This document shows, piece by piece, positions 34,283-43,491 of a stretch of DNA of 64,000 nt. The stretch is from Aestuariicoccus sp032586235 (GTDB taxonomy: Bacteria > Pseudomonadota > Alphaproteobacteria > Rhodobacterales > Rhodobacteraceae). A model generated the notes under the pieces. That model saw only the letters and a list, made by a program, of their open reading frames with translations. It did not search any database and had not been told where the DNA came from. The position numbers and the translations under genes were made by a program. Where the stretch lies: assembly GCF_032586235.1 (NCBI RefSeq), contig NZ_JAWHTD010000002.1, forward strand, positions 186,001-250,000. Reading direction: 5' to 3'. Each line of letters begins with the position of its first letter. Positions within the stretch are counted from its first letter, which is position 1.

Positions 34283-35041
34283 ATGATCCAAGGACCGCAT
34301 TTTTCCGATTCTCAGGCCGCCCTGTTCGACATGGACGAGGCTCAGATCGCTGAACCTGCCGCGGTGCAGCCGTCGTATCTCCGTGATCACCGCGCGCGGC
34401 TGCGCGAACGCTTCATGGTGGGCGGGGCCGATGCCTTGCCCGATTACGAAATGCTGGAACTGGTCCTTTTCCGCGCCATTCCCCGCCGCGACGTCAAGCC
34501 ACTGGCGCGCGCCTTGCTGGACCGGTTCGGCGATTTCAACGGGGTCCTGTCGGCCCCGGTGTCGCGGCTGACGGAAACCCCGGGCGTTGGCGACGCCGTG
34601 GTGACGGAACTCAAGATCATCGAGGCCGCGGCGCATCGCCTGTCCCGCGCCCGCGTGCTCCGCAAAGAGGTGATCAGTTCCTGGGACGCGCTTGTCGATT
34701 ATTGCCACACGACGATGGCGCATCGTGAAACCGAACAGTTCCGGGTGCTCTACCTGGACCGCAAGAATGTGCTCATCGCCGACGAGGCGCAGGCGCGCGG
34801 CACGGTCGATCATGTGCCCGTCTATCCCCGCGAGGTGGTCAAGCGCGGGCTGGAGGTGAATGCAAGCGCAATGATCCTCGTGCACAACCATCCCTCCGGC
34901 GACCCGACGCCCAGCCAGACGGATATCGACATGACCGCGCAGATTCAACTGGCGGTTGAGGCGCTGGGTATCACCCTGCACGATCATCTGATCATCGGCC
35001 GGTCCCGCGAACTCAGCTTCCGGGCGGAGGGGCTTCTTTGA
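34283..35041 (+). CDS. radC: RadC-family JAB/MPN domain protein
   Basis: 252 aa. N-terminal helix-hairpin-helix-like region with LARALLDRFGDFNGVLSAP and TPGVGDAVV, then a JAB1/MPN metalloprotease-fold domain whose metal motif HNHPSGDPTPSQTD is intact (H-x-H-x7-D). The historical role in DNA repair is unproven; the biochemical function of the family is unsettled. Start MIQGPHFSDS is preferred over the upstream ATG at 34208, which lies in front of the dnaJ terminator. Confidence 0.92.
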   Translation: MIQGPHFSDSQAALFDMDEAQIAEPAAVQPSYLRDHRARLRERFMVGGADALPDYEMLELVLFRAIPRRDVKPLARALLDRFGDFNGVLSAPVSRLTETPGVGDAVVTELKIIEAAAHRLSRARVLRKEVISSWDALVDYCHTTMAHRETEQFRVLYLDRKNVLIADEAQARGTVDHVPVYPREVVKRGLEVNASAMILVHNHPSGDPTPSQTDIDMTAQIQLAVEALGITLHDHLIIGRSRELSFRAEGLL

Positions 35042-35051
35042 CCCTACGGGC

Positions 35052-36605
35052 CTAGCGCAGCCACACCTCGACCCGCCGGTTCACCTGGCGCCCCCAGGCT
35101 GAGTCGTCGCAGGCCATGGGCATCGCCTCGCCAAAGGCGGTGCTGGTGATGTCGAGCTTGCTGGCGTCCGCTGTCTCGGCCGCGTCGATCACGGCGCGGC
35201 GCACGGCCTCGGCGCGGCGGCGGGCGATGGCGAGATTTGCCCCGGCAGGCCCTTGTCCGTCTGAAAACCCGACGAACACCATGTGCCGGCTGTCATAGGC
35301 GCCGCCCTCGATCGAGCGGGCAAGCTGCTGCACGTTCGAGCGCGATTGCGCATCCAGCCGGACCGACCCGGCCTCGAACCGGAACGACGTGCTGAGGCGC
35401 TGCATCGGGCCCAGCGTCGTCATCATGTCCTGCAATTGCGTCAGCCCGTCGTCGCCTGTGGCCACCGCGATGGCATTGGCAAGCCGGTCGCCCTGCAGGT
35501 TGATCGGGATCGTTTCCGGATCCTGATCGACAAAGCCCGCGCGCCGGATCACGATCTGCGCCGGATCGCTGCGGGTGTAGCGCAGGAAATCGCGCCCCAG
35601 CGCGGGCAGGCGACGCGCGGGAAGGTAGAGGAACATCGGCGCGGTGAGGGGGTAATCCTCGGTCTTGATGTTGCGCCGTGTGCCGCGCAGGGAAAAGCCG
35701 CAGGGCCCCGTCAGCGTCAGCGGCTTGGCGTTGCCTATCTCTGAAAAGCTGGCGATCCCGATGCCGAACGGGTCGCGCACGATGGCTTGCGCCAGCGCTT
35801 CGTTCGTCATGTGCGCGACCGCCCCTGCCTGCGGTTCCAGCCGCGCGGGGGCCATCAGACGATCCTCGACATTCTGCAAAAGACCCGAACCGGGGTCGCG
35901 CAGATGAACGGCGATTGGCGCATCCGGCCCGCCCAGATCGCGCCAATTGTCGATCTGCCCGGCGACCACCCGCGCCAGATCGGCGACCGAGATGGCGTCC
36001 ACCGGATTGCCCGGCGCGACCACCGGTATCAGCGCGTCGAGCGCCAGAACCCGGCTGCGGTTGGGGTGGTCGAGCTCTCCCAGACCGGCCTCGCGCGCGC
36101 GGGCCAGTTCCTCGCGCCGGATCTCGCGCAGCGCCATCGCGATATCGGCGTCGCCCCCCAGCAGATCGGCGAAACCTTCGTCGGTTGTGGTCAGGCGGAA
36201 ATGGAACCGGCCCACGATCTTGCCGTCGCGGGACAATTCATAAGTGAAATGGCTGTCGTCGATGGGCCGCCTGTCGGCGCCCATCCCGTTGCGCCGCGCA
36301 AATCCCTCGAGCAGGGCGGGCATCAGGACCTGACCGGCGGTCGCCGAGCCGGAAATGTCGATCTCTGCCACGAAATCGGTCAGCGACGGGCACCCCGGTC
36401 CGTCGCAGAGCACGCCCGACCCGTCGATGGTCAGCTCGCCGTATTCCGTATCCAGCCGGTAGAATTCGCCGTCAAAGCCCAGAAGAGTGCCGGACAGCTC
36501 GATCGCGCCATCGCGGGCGCGCAGCGTTACATCCTGTGCCACCGCCTGCGACGCAAGTCCTGCAAGAAAAAGTGCGGCGAAAACCGCCGCACGCACGTGC
36601 CACAT
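35052..36605 (-). CDS. Secreted phosphate-binding-like / OmpA fusion protein
   Basis: 517 aa. Signal peptide at 1-23, then a PstS-like periplasmic substrate-binding domain (about 85-360: DISGSATAGQVLMPALLEGFA, ALDALIPVVAPGNPV, VVAGQIDNWRDLGGPDAPI), and a C-terminal OmpA-like peptidoglycan-binding domain (about 385-517: STSFRFEAGSVRLDAQSRSN, GFSDGQGPAGANLAIARRRAEAVR). The combination suggests a cell-wall-tethered binding protein. The ligand is not necessarily phosphate. It is convergent with radC and follows the next gene on the same strand by 23 nt. Confidence 0.87.
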   Translation of the reverse strand: MWHVRAAVFAALFLAGLASQAVAQDVTLRARDGAIELSGTLLGFDGEFYRLDTEYGELTIDGSGVLCDGPGCPSLTDFVAEIDISGSATAGQVLMPALLEGFARRNGMGADRRPIDDSHFTYELSRDGKIVGRFHFRLTTTDEGFADLLGGDADIAMALREIRREELARAREAGLGELDHPNRSRVLALDALIPVVAPGNPVDAISVADLARVVAGQIDNWRDLGGPDAPIAVHLRDPGSGLLQNVEDRLMAPARLEPQAGAVAHMTNEALAQAIVRDPFGIGIASFSEIGNAKPLTLTGPCGFSLRGTRRNIKTEDYPLTAPMFLYLPARRLPALGRDFLRYTRSDPAQIVIRRAGFVDQDPETIPINLQGDRLANAIAVATGDDGLTQLQDMMTTLGPMQRLSTSFRFEAGSVRLDAQSRSNVQQLARSIEGGAYDSRHMVFVGFSDGQGPAGANLAIARRRAEAVRRAVIDAAETADASKLDITSTAFGEAMPMACDDSAWGRQVNRRVEVWLR

Positions 36606-36628
36606 TCAGACGCCCCGGTCGCCCTGTT

Positions 36629-37591
36629 TCATTTGGCAGCGATTGTCAGGTCTTCGACCAGGTTTTTCAACACAAGAAAGTCGCCCGTCGTGTCACAGGC
36701 CGGGATGTCCAGCGTCAGGTCGCGCACCCGCAGACCGGCCTCGCCCCGACGTTCCAGGGTTTGCGCTTCGACCAATGCGTTGCAATTGGCGTCGGTGACC
36801 TCTGCCTCGACGGTCAGGGCGATGTCGCCGTTGCGGGTGGTCGTGGCGGCGGGGAAGGAATAGACCTCGGCCATGAGCGCCTCGGGGCTGTCCTCACGTC
36901 CTAGCCGCGTCAGAAAGCCGCCCTGGCCTTGGATCGCGTTCGACACGTCGCTGGCAGAAGCGGCCCAGACATGGCCCTCGCCGAAATACTCGGCACCGAA
37001 TTCGCGGGCATGCAATTGCAGACCGCTTGCCCCGCGCCATTGCAGGACGACACGCTCGTAGAACTCCAGCGACGTAACATCGGTGGACGCAACCGCGCCG
37101 GTACCGTCGAGGAACGAGACCATGAACGTCGCCTGTTCGACGATGGCGGGCACGGTCACCGACAGGCTGCCGTCGGGCTGGGTGATTTCGGTGAACATCA
37201 TGCCGTGGTGATGCACGGTCAGGCGTTCGCTGCCCTTGCAGGGCGCGTCAAGCGTCAGGGCCACCATCGCGCCGGCGGCCGGGCTGGCGTTCAGTGTGAT
37301 GTCGCAGGCAAACCCGGCGGTGGCCTCTTGCGGCAGGCTGCCGGGGGCGATGGTGTCTGCCTCGGCGGCGGCCAACTGGACCGGCGCGTCGGGCAGGGCA
37401 GGCGCAGAGCGCGCCTCGCGCGGCATCGAAGGGAGCGCGGCGGAAGAGGTGAGGGTGATTTCGGATACTTTCAAGGGGGCGTTCGAGGGCGCGGATTGCG
37501 GCGCGCCGAGGCCGTATTGCATGAAATAGCCGATGGCCAGCGCGCAGATCAGCGTGCCGCCGCTCAGAAGATAGGTCTTGATCCGTGCCAT
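36629..37591 (-). CDS. Membrane-anchored periplasmic protein, function unknown
   Basis: 320 aa. One N-terminal membrane helix (7-27, ending GLGAPQSA), a Pro/Ala-rich linker to about 90, then an all-beta region with scattered cysteines (FACDITLNA, DAPCKGSERLTVHHHGMMF, DANCNAL, IPACDTTGD) that may form disulfides in the periplasm. The repeated strand pattern suggests a beta-sandwich. I do not recognise the family. It is upstream of, and probably cotranscribed with, the PBP-OmpA gene. Confidence 0.75.
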   Translation of the reverse strand: MARIKTYLLSGGTLICALAIGYFMQYGLGAPQSAPSNAPLKVSEITLTSSAALPSMPREARSAPALPDAPVQLAAAEADTIAPGSLPQEATAGFACDITLNASPAAGAMVALTLDAPCKGSERLTVHHHGMMFTEITQPDGSLSVTVPAIVEQATFMVSFLDGTGAVASTDVTSLEFYERVVLQWRGASGLQLHAREFGAEYFGEGHVWAASASDVSNAIQGQGGFLTRLGREDSPEALMAEVYSFPAATTTRNGDIALTVEAEVTDANCNALVEAQTLERRGEAGLRVRDLTLDIPACDTTGDFLVLKNLVEDLTIAAK

Positions 37592-37679
37592 GACGGCCTC
37601 CGCATCGCATTCCGTGTCAGCGTCATGGATGGCGGAGAAAGGTGGCGAGTGTGCGGCATGGGCATGGAGTCATTCGTAC

Positions 37680-37707
37680 ATTCCCCCGCGCGGTTGCGCG
37701 GGGGAAT
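37680..37707 (-). terminator. Terminator-like hairpin downstream of secA
   Basis: A perfect 12-bp stem, ATTCCCCCGCGC (37680-37691) and GCGCGGGGGAAT (37696-37707), with a 4-nt loop. It is 83 nt past the secA stop in the 198-bp gap. No T tract follows on the minus strand. Confidence 0.75.
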
Positions 37708-37789
37708 CCAGATATGGGGCTGGATGCGGGGCTGGCCACAAGGGTGGCGGTGACGGGTCGCGGAAACGCCGCACCCCGTCAGGGCAAGG

Positions 37790-40519
37790 TCAGGCCAGGC
37801 GGCCGTGGCAGTGCTTGAACTTGTTGCCCGATCCGCAGGGGCAGGGCTCATTGCGGCCCGGATTGCCCCATGTGGCAGGGTCGGTCTCGTCGAACCCGGC
37901 CACCAGAGGTTCGGCTGCGGGGGCCGCCGCCGCGGCGTCGTCACCCGGCGCGGCGGGGGTCTGTTCCGCGGCCGCGTCGGCCTGGCGTTGCAACTGCGCC
38001 TGCTGGGCGGCGATCTGCTGCATCATCGCCTTCTGCTCTTCCTCGGTCATCGGGCGGATCTGGCCGAGCTTCTGACTGACCTCTTCGCGCAGGCTGTCAA
38101 GGAGACCCTGGAACAGCTGGAAAGCCTCGGACTTGTATTCGTTCAGCGGATCGCGCTGCGCATAGCCGCGAAAGCCCACGACGGCGCGCAGATGTTCGAG
38201 CGTCAGCAGGTGTTCGCGCCACTTGCCGTCGATGGTCTGCAACAGGATCTGCTTTTCGATCTGGCGCATGGTGTCGGGGCCGAAGGCCTCGGCCTTGTCG
38301 GCCATCTGCTTGTCCGAGGCCTCTTCCAGCCGTTCGCGTATGACATCGGCATCGACGCCCTCTTCGTCGCCCCAGGCGATCACCGGCGCGTCGAAGCCGA
38401 GCTTTTCCAGAACCGCGGCATAAAGCCCCTGCGTGTCCCACTGATCGGCATAGCTGCGCGGCGGGATATAGGCCGTCACCAGATCGTCGATCACCTGAAA
38501 GCGCATGTCCTGGATGATGTCGGACAGGTCTTCGGCTTCCATGATCTCGCGGCGCTGCGAGAAGATCACCTTGCGCTGATCGTTCATCACGTCGTCGAAT
38601 TTCAGCAGCTGCTTGCGGATGTCGAAGTTGCGGCCTTCGACCTTGGCCTGCGCGCGTTCGAGCGATTTGTTCACCCAGGGGTGTTCGATCGCCTCGCCTT
38701 CCTTCATGCCGAGGGTCGAGAGCACCTTGTCGAGCCGTTCGGACCCGAAGATGCGCATCAGGTCGTCGTCGAGCGACAGGTAGAAGGACGACCGGCCCGG
38801 GTCGCCCTGCCGGCCCGAGCGGCCGCGCAGCTGATTGTCGATCCGGCGCGATTCGTGGCGTTCGGTGGCCAGAACGAAAAGCCCGCCCGCAGCCTTGACC
38901 GCCTCTTCGTCGGCGGCGTGCGCCTCCTCGATCCGTTGCCGGATCTCGTCGGGATTGTTATCGGGATCGGCGGCGAGCGCCTCCATTACCTTGAAATCGA
39001 CGTTGCCGCCCAGTTTGATGTCGGTGCCGCGGCCGGCCATGTTGGTGGCGATGGTGATCGCCCCCAGCTTGCCCGCGTCGCCGACGATCTGCGCCTCTTG
39101 CTCGTGCTGGCGGGCGTTGAGCACGTTGTGCTTGAGCCCCGCCTTGGTCAGCAGGTCAGACAGCATCTCGGATTTTTCGATCGAGGTGGTGCCAACCAGC
39201 ACCGGCTGGCCCTTTTCATGCGCCTGGCGGATCTGATCGACAATGGCGTCGTATTTCTCGCGGGCGGTGCGGAAGACCTTGTCGTCGTCGTCCTGCCGCG
39301 CGATGGGTCGGTTGGTCGGAACCTCGACCACGCCGAGGCCGTAGATCTCGCCGAATTCCTCGGCCTCGGTGGCGGCGGTGCCGGTCATGCCCGCCAGCTT
39401 TTCGTAAAGCCGGAAGTAGTTCTGGAAGGTCACCGACGCCAGCGTCACGTTCTCGGGCTGGATCTTGCAGTCTTCCTTGGCCTCGATGGCCTGGTGCAGC
39501 CCGTCCGACAGGCGGCGGCCCGGCATCATGCGGCCGGTGAATTCGTCGATCAGCACAACCTCGCTATCGCGGACGATGTATTCCTTGTCCTTGGCGAACA
39601 GCTTGTGCGCGCGCAGGCCCTGGTTGACGTGATGCACGATGGTCGTGCTTTCGGGATCGTAGAGCGTCTGATCCTCGGGCAGGATGCCGCGCGCGTGCAG
39701 GTGTTCTTCGAGGAATTCGTTGCCTTCGTCGGTAAAGGTGACGTTGCGGGTCTTTTCGTCGATCGTGTAATGCGTCTCGTCCAGATCGGGGATCAGCTTG
39801 TCGATCGCGACGTAAAGTTCGGACCGGTCCTGCGCCGGGCCCGAGATGATCAACGGCGTGCGCGCCTCGTCGATCAGAATGCTGTCGACCTCGTCGACGA
39901 TGGCGAAATAGTGATCCTTCTGATGGATCTGCGCCAGCTCGGATTTCATGTTGTCGCGCAGATAGTCGAAGCCGAGCTCGTTGTTGGTGGCATAGGTGAT
40001 GTCGCAGGCGTAGGCTTGGGCCTTTTCGTCCTCGGGCTGGCGCGGATAGACGACGCCAGTGGTCATCCCCAGGGCGCCGTAGACCTTGCTCATCCACTCG
40101 GCGTCGCGGCGGGCGAGGTAGTCGTTGACGGTCACGATATGCACGCCCCGGCCCGTCAGCGCGTTTAGGTAGGCTGGGAAGGTGGCGACCAGCGTCTTGC
40201 CCTCGCCGGTCTTCATTTCCGAGATGTTGCCCTGGTGCATGAAGATGCCGCCCATCAGCTGCACGTCGAAGGCGCGGAGCCCCAGGGCGCGCTTGGCGGC
40301 CTCGCGGCAGTTGGCGAAGGCCTCGGGCAGCAGCGCATCCAGCGCCTCGCCCCCGGCCAGACGGCCTTTCAGCTCTTCGGTCTTGGCGATCAGCCCGGCA
40401 TCGTCCAGCTTCTCGAATTCGGGCTCAAGCGCGTTAATCTGCTCTACCAGCGGGCGGGTCGCCTTGATCTTTCGGTCGTTCGGCGTTCCGAACACCTTTC
40501 GCGCGAGTTTTCCCAGCAT
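37790..40519 (-). CDS. secA: Protein translocase motor SecA
   Basis: 909 aa ATPase that drives preprotein export through SecYEG. Walker A is MKTGEGKTLVAT, Walker B/DEAD is AIVDEVDSILIDEARTP, with NMAGRGTDIKLGGN and RGRSGRQGDPGRS in the second helicase-like domain. The C-terminal tail is Gln/Ala-rich, followed by the SecB- and lipid-binding SEC-C zinc motif (CPCGSGNKFKHCHG). I use the start MLGKLARKVFG; the 13 residues upstream are not conserved. Divergent from the parvulin gene. Confidence 0.97.
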   Translation of the reverse strand: MLGKLARKVFGTPNDRKIKATRPLVEQINALEPEFEKLDDAGLIAKTEELKGRLAGGEALDALLPEAFANCREAAKRALGLRAFDVQLMGGIFMHQGNISEMKTGEGKTLVATFPAYLNALTGRGVHIVTVNDYLARRDAEWMSKVYGALGMTTGVVYPRQPEDEKAQAYACDITYATNNELGFDYLRDNMKSELAQIHQKDHYFAIVDEVDSILIDEARTPLIISGPAQDRSELYVAIDKLIPDLDETHYTIDEKTRNVTFTDEGNEFLEEHLHARGILPEDQTLYDPESTTIVHHVNQGLRAHKLFAKDKEYIVRDSEVVLIDEFTGRMMPGRRLSDGLHQAIEAKEDCKIQPENVTLASVTFQNYFRLYEKLAGMTGTAATEAEEFGEIYGLGVVEVPTNRPIARQDDDDKVFRTAREKYDAIVDQIRQAHEKGQPVLVGTTSIEKSEMLSDLLTKAGLKHNVLNARQHEQEAQIVGDAGKLGAITIATNMAGRGTDIKLGGNVDFKVMEALAADPDNNPDEIRQRIEEAHAADEEAVKAAGGLFVLATERHESRRIDNQLRGRSGRQGDPGRSSFYLSLDDDLMRIFGSERLDKVLSTLGMKEGEAIEHPWVNKSLERAQAKVEGRNFDIRKQLLKFDDVMNDQRKVIFSQRREIMEAEDLSDIIQDMRFQVIDDLVTAYIPPRSYADQWDTQGLYAAVLEKLGFDAPVIAWGDEEGVDADVIRERLEEASDKQMADKAEAFGPDTMRQIEKQILLQTIDGKWREHLLTLEHLRAVVGFRGYAQRDPLNEYKSEAFQLFQGLLDSLREEVSQKLGQIRPMTEEEQKAMMQQIAAQQAQLQRQADAAAEQTPAAPGDDAAAAAPAAEPLVAGFDETDPATWGNPGRNEPCPCGSGNKFKHCHGRLA

Positions 40520-40696
40520 GATCCGTAAATACCTGTCTGACAGCTTCGTGTGCGGCATCTGCTTGCCCGTCTCGCACTCAGCCCATATGAAACAGGGGAA
40601 CGACCGGCCTGCAGAGCCTTTCAGGGCATGTAAGGGGCCGGTTTCACAGTGTCAACGCCGCGCCCCGTCGCGCGGCAGTCTTGGAAGGACGTAACG

Positions 40697-41548
40697 ATGT
40701 CGAAAACACTCAGAACGCTGACCGCCGCGGCGCTTGCCGCGACGCTGGCCTGGCCGGTGTCGTCGCAGGATACGCCCACTGCCGACACCGTCGTCGCGAC
40801 CGTAAACGGGGTCGATATCACGCTGGGTCACATGTTGATGGTCCGCGCCGGGCTGCCCGAGCAGTACCAGCAATTGCCCGTCGACGTGCTTTGGGATGGC
40901 GTGATGGAGCAGTTGATCCAGCAGACCGCGCTCAGCCAGGGCGAGGGCGCCACCGAAACCCGCCGCGTCACTCTGGCGCTCGACAACGAGCGCCGCGCGC
41001 TTCTGGCCGCCGAAGCCATCACCGCCGTGGCCGAGGGCGCCGTCACCGATGAGGCGTTGCAAGCGGCCTATGACGCGCAATACGCCAATGCGGCCGCCGG
41101 CATGGAATACAACGCCTCGCATATCCTGGTCGAAACCGAAGAGGCCGCCGCGGCCATCGTGACCGAGCTTGAGGGCGGCGCCGACTTCGCCGAGGTCGCG
41201 CGTGAGAAATCCACCGGCCCGTCCGGCCCCAGCGGCGGGTCTCTCGGCTGGTTCGGCCCCGGCATGATGGTCGCCCCGTTCGAGGACGCCGTCGAGGCGC
41301 TGGAGCCCGGCACGATATCGGCCCCGGTGCAGACCCAGTTCGGCTGGCACGTGATCCGGCTGAACGAGACCCGCACCACCACCGCGCCCGCCCTGGAAGA
41401 GGTGCGCGACGCCCTCGCCAGCGAGCTTCAGCAAAAGGCGGTCGAGGATCATATCGACGCGCTGGTCGGGGCCGCCGAGGTGACGCGCACCACCAAACAG
41501 CAGATCGACACCTCGATCCTCAACAACCTCGACCTGCTGGAGAACTGA
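40697..41548 (+). CDS. Periplasmic parvulin-type peptidyl-prolyl isomerase
   Basis: 283 aa. Signal peptide at 1-24 (cleavage near VSSQD), a SurA/PrsA-like N-terminal helical chaperone region, and a parvulin domain at about 135-225: ASHILVETEEAAAAIVTEL, GADFAEVAREKSTGPSGPSG, GSLGWFGPGMMVAPFEDAV and QTQFGWHVIRL. It assists folding of secreted and outer-membrane proteins, a natural partner for divergent secA. It is 1 nt upstream of argJ. Confidence 0.93.
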   Translation: MSKTLRTLTAAALAATLAWPVSSQDTPTADTVVATVNGVDITLGHMLMVRAGLPEQYQQLPVDVLWDGVMEQLIQQTALSQGEGATETRRVTLALDNERRALLAAEAITAVAEGAVTDEALQAAYDAQYANAAAGMEYNASHILVETEEAAAAIVTELEGGADFAEVAREKSTGPSGPSGGSLGWFGPGMMVAPFEDAVEALEPGTISAPVQTQFGWHVIRLNETRTTTAPALEEVRDALASELQQKAVEDHIDALVGAAEVTRTTKQQIDTSILNNLDLLEN

Positions 41549-41549
41549 T

Positions 41550-42776
41550 TTGGCCAAGTCGCTCGCCCGGTCCCCGCTGGCACCCGCAAGCTTTCCCGAC
41601 CTGCCGGTCATTCGCGGCGTGCGCTTTGCCAGCGCCGCGGCCGGGGTGCGCTATGCGGGGCGGCTGGACGTGATGCTGGCGCATCTGGTGCCGGGCAGCA
41701 CGATGGCCGGGGTGTTCACCCGGTCGGCCACCCGGTCGGCGCCGGTGCTGGATTGCCAGGCCAAGATCGCCCTGCCGTCCGAGGACGGCGCGGCGATCAT
41801 CGTCAACTCGGGCAATTCCAACGCCTTCACCGGACGCAACGGCGTCGAGGCGACCCGCGCCGTCACCCAGGCCGTCGCGACCGTGCTCGACCTGCCGGAA
41901 CAGCGGGTGTTCTCCTCGTCGACCGGCGTGATCGGCGAGCCGCTGCCGCACGCGCGGATCACCGCCAAGATCGCCGATCTGGCTGGCTCGCTCGACGAAG
42001 GCGGCATCGCCGAGGCCGCGCAGGCGATCATGACCACCGACACCTTCCCGAAGGGCGCTGCGGCGCAGGTCGATCTGCCGGACGGGACGGTCAGGATCGC
42101 AGGCATCGCCAAGGGCTCGGGCATGATCGCGCCAGACATGGCGACGATGCTGGTCTACATCTTCACCGATGCCGTGATCGCGCAGCCCGCGCTTCAAGAC
42201 CTGGTCAGCCGAATCAACGACAAGACCTTCAACTGCATCACCGTCGACAGCGACACGTCGACCTCCGACACGCTCCTGATGGGCGCGACCGGGGCCTCGG
42301 GCGTCGATGTGGCGGGGGTGGTGGCTTTTGAGGAGGCGCTCGAGCGGGTGATGCTTGATCTCGCCCAGCAGGTCGTGCGCGATGGCGAAGGCGCGACCAA
42401 ATTCGTCACCATCAACGTCACGGGTGCGGCCAGCGACGCCGACGCCCGCACCCATGCGCTCTCCATCGCCAACTCGCCGCTGGTCAAGACCGCCATCGCC
42501 GGCGAGGATCCCAACTGGGGCCGCATCGTCATGGCCGTGGGCAAATCCGGCGCCGCGGCGGACCGCGACCGGCTGAAAATCTCGTTCGGCCCGGTGCTGG
42601 TTGCGGAAAACGGCTGGGTGTCCCCCGACTACCACGAAGAACTCGGTGCGGCGCAGATGAAAGCCCCCGAGATCGACATCAACGTCGACATCGGCCTGGG
42701 CGATGGCACGGCCACAATTTGGACCTGTGACCTCACGCATGGCTACATCTCGATCAACGCCGATTACCGCTCCTGA
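41550..42776 (+). CDS. argJ: Bifunctional glutamate N-acetyltransferase / amino-acid acetyltransferase
   Basis: 408 aa from a TTG start 1 nt after the parvulin stop. It transfers acetyl from N-acetylornithine to glutamate, the cyclic step of arginine synthesis, and may also use acetyl-CoA. The autocleavage site is in KGSGMIAPDMATMLVYIFTDA, where the Thr of MATML becomes the N-terminal nucleophile of the beta chain. Other motifs: GNSNAFTGRNG and EDPNWGRIVMAVGKSG. It is followed by the hairpin repeat (42784-42896). Confidence 0.96.
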   Translation: MAKSLARSPLAPASFPDLPVIRGVRFASAAAGVRYAGRLDVMLAHLVPGSTMAGVFTRSATRSAPVLDCQAKIALPSEDGAAIIVNSGNSNAFTGRNGVEATRAVTQAVATVLDLPEQRVFSSSTGVIGEPLPHARITAKIADLAGSLDEGGIAEAAQAIMTTDTFPKGAAAQVDLPDGTVRIAGIAKGSGMIAPDMATMLVYIFTDAVIAQPALQDLVSRINDKTFNCITVDSDTSTSDTLLMGATGASGVDVAGVVAFEEALERVMLDLAQQVVRDGEGATKFVTINVTGAASDADARTHALSIANSPLVKTAIAGEDPNWGRIVMAVGKSGAAADRDRLKISFGPVLVAENGWVSPDYHEELGAAQMKAPEIDINVDIGLGDGTATIWTCDLTHGYISINADYRS

Positions 42777-42783
42777 CCCGTTC

Positions 42784-42896
42784 CTTCATTGATCCATAAA
42801 TATCCCGGGGGGTTTGGGGGGCTGGCCCCCCAACTCTAACTCGGTTTGGGGGGCTGGCCCCCCAACTCTAACTCGGTTTGAGGGCTGGCCCCCCAA
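42784..42896. repeat. Tandem GC-hairpin repeat, copy A
   Basis: The block starts with a conserved lead (GATCCATAAATATCCCGGGG) and then has three hairpins of form TTGGGGGG-CTGG-CCCCCCAA at 42814-42833, 42846-42865 and, degenerate, 42878-42896, spaced 32 nt by CTCTAACTCGG. The first 82 nt (42784-42865) are identical to 62132-62213. It sits between argJ and mutT, where it can act as a terminator for argJ. Confidence 0.9.
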
Positions 42897-42919
42897 CCTC
42901 TTGCAGTAAAGGTCCCCGC

Positions 42920-43318
42920 ATGAAGATCGTTCTCGTCTCCGCCGTCGCGCTCATAGACCCGGATGGACGCGTGCTTCTGGCCCAACGCCCCGAGGGCAAA
43001 TCCATGGCCGGGCTCTGGGAATTTCCGGGCGGCAAGGTCGAACCGGGCGAAACACCCGAGGCCGCGTTGATCCGCGAGCTGCAGGAGGAGCTGGGCATCG
43101 ACACCTGGGCCAGCTGCCTGGCCCCGCTGACCTTCGCCAGCCACAGCTATGACGATTTCCACCTGCTTATGCCGCTCTTTGCCTGCCGCAAGTGGGAAGG
43201 CATCCCGCAGTCGCGCGAATCCCAGACCCTGAAATGGGTCCGGGCGCAGGACCTGCGCGCCTACCCCATGCCGCCCGCCGATATTCCGCTGATTCCGATC
43301 CTTCGTGACTGGCTATGA
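42920..43318 (+). CDS. mutT: Nudix hydrolase MutT (8-oxo-dGTP diphosphatase)
   Basis: 132 aa. A complete Nudix box, GGKVEPGETPEAALIRELQEELGI, fits G-x5-E-x7-R-E-U-x-E-E-x-G-U. The short MutT-type protein starts MKIVLVSAVALIDPDG and removes 8-oxo-dGTP and related oxidised nucleotides from the pool. The C-terminal region LKWVRAQDLRAYPMPPADIPLI is typical of MutT rather than other Nudix families. It follows argJ across the hairpin repeat. Confidence 0.93.
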   Translation: MKIVLVSAVALIDPDGRVLLAQRPEGKSMAGLWEFPGGKVEPGETPEAALIRELQEELGIDTWASCLAPLTFASHSYDDFHLLMPLFACRKWEGIPQSRESQTLKWVRAQDLRAYPMPPADIPLIPILRDWL

Positions 43319-43491
43319 AGAGGCGCCGCTAAGCCCCTGTCAAAACGCAAGAAAAATCAATCCTTTCCGCAAGATTCATGCGTATCACGGTGAAATTTCA
43401 GGCAAACATGACTTTTTCATGTCATTTTTTCTCGTTTTATTAACCAAGCCGCGCTATGTCCTTAAGCGTCATTGATTGGGGAGATGGTGAC
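43319..43491. other. AT-rich spacer with palindrome and hairpin
   Basis: 173 bp between mutT and the small gene. It contains a perfect palindrome TGAAATTTCA (43391-43400) and a short hairpin ACATGA/TCATGT (43406-43422) followed by TTTTTT (43425-43430), which could end mutT transcription. The rest is low in GC and probably carries the promoter of the small gene. Confidence 0.5.

Noticed and set aside
35787..36863. 358-codon plus-strand frame over the PBP-OmpA gene
   Set aside because: Antisense shadow; opposite strand carries signal peptide and two recognised domains.
37805..40168. 787-codon frame on the plus strand opposite secA
   Set aside because: Antisense shadow; low complexity, no family.
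42784..42896. The G6/C6 hairpin array as a CRISPR or attachment site
   Set aside because: Units are adjacent hairpins with constant linkers, not repeats separated by unique spacers; no cas or integrase gene is near.
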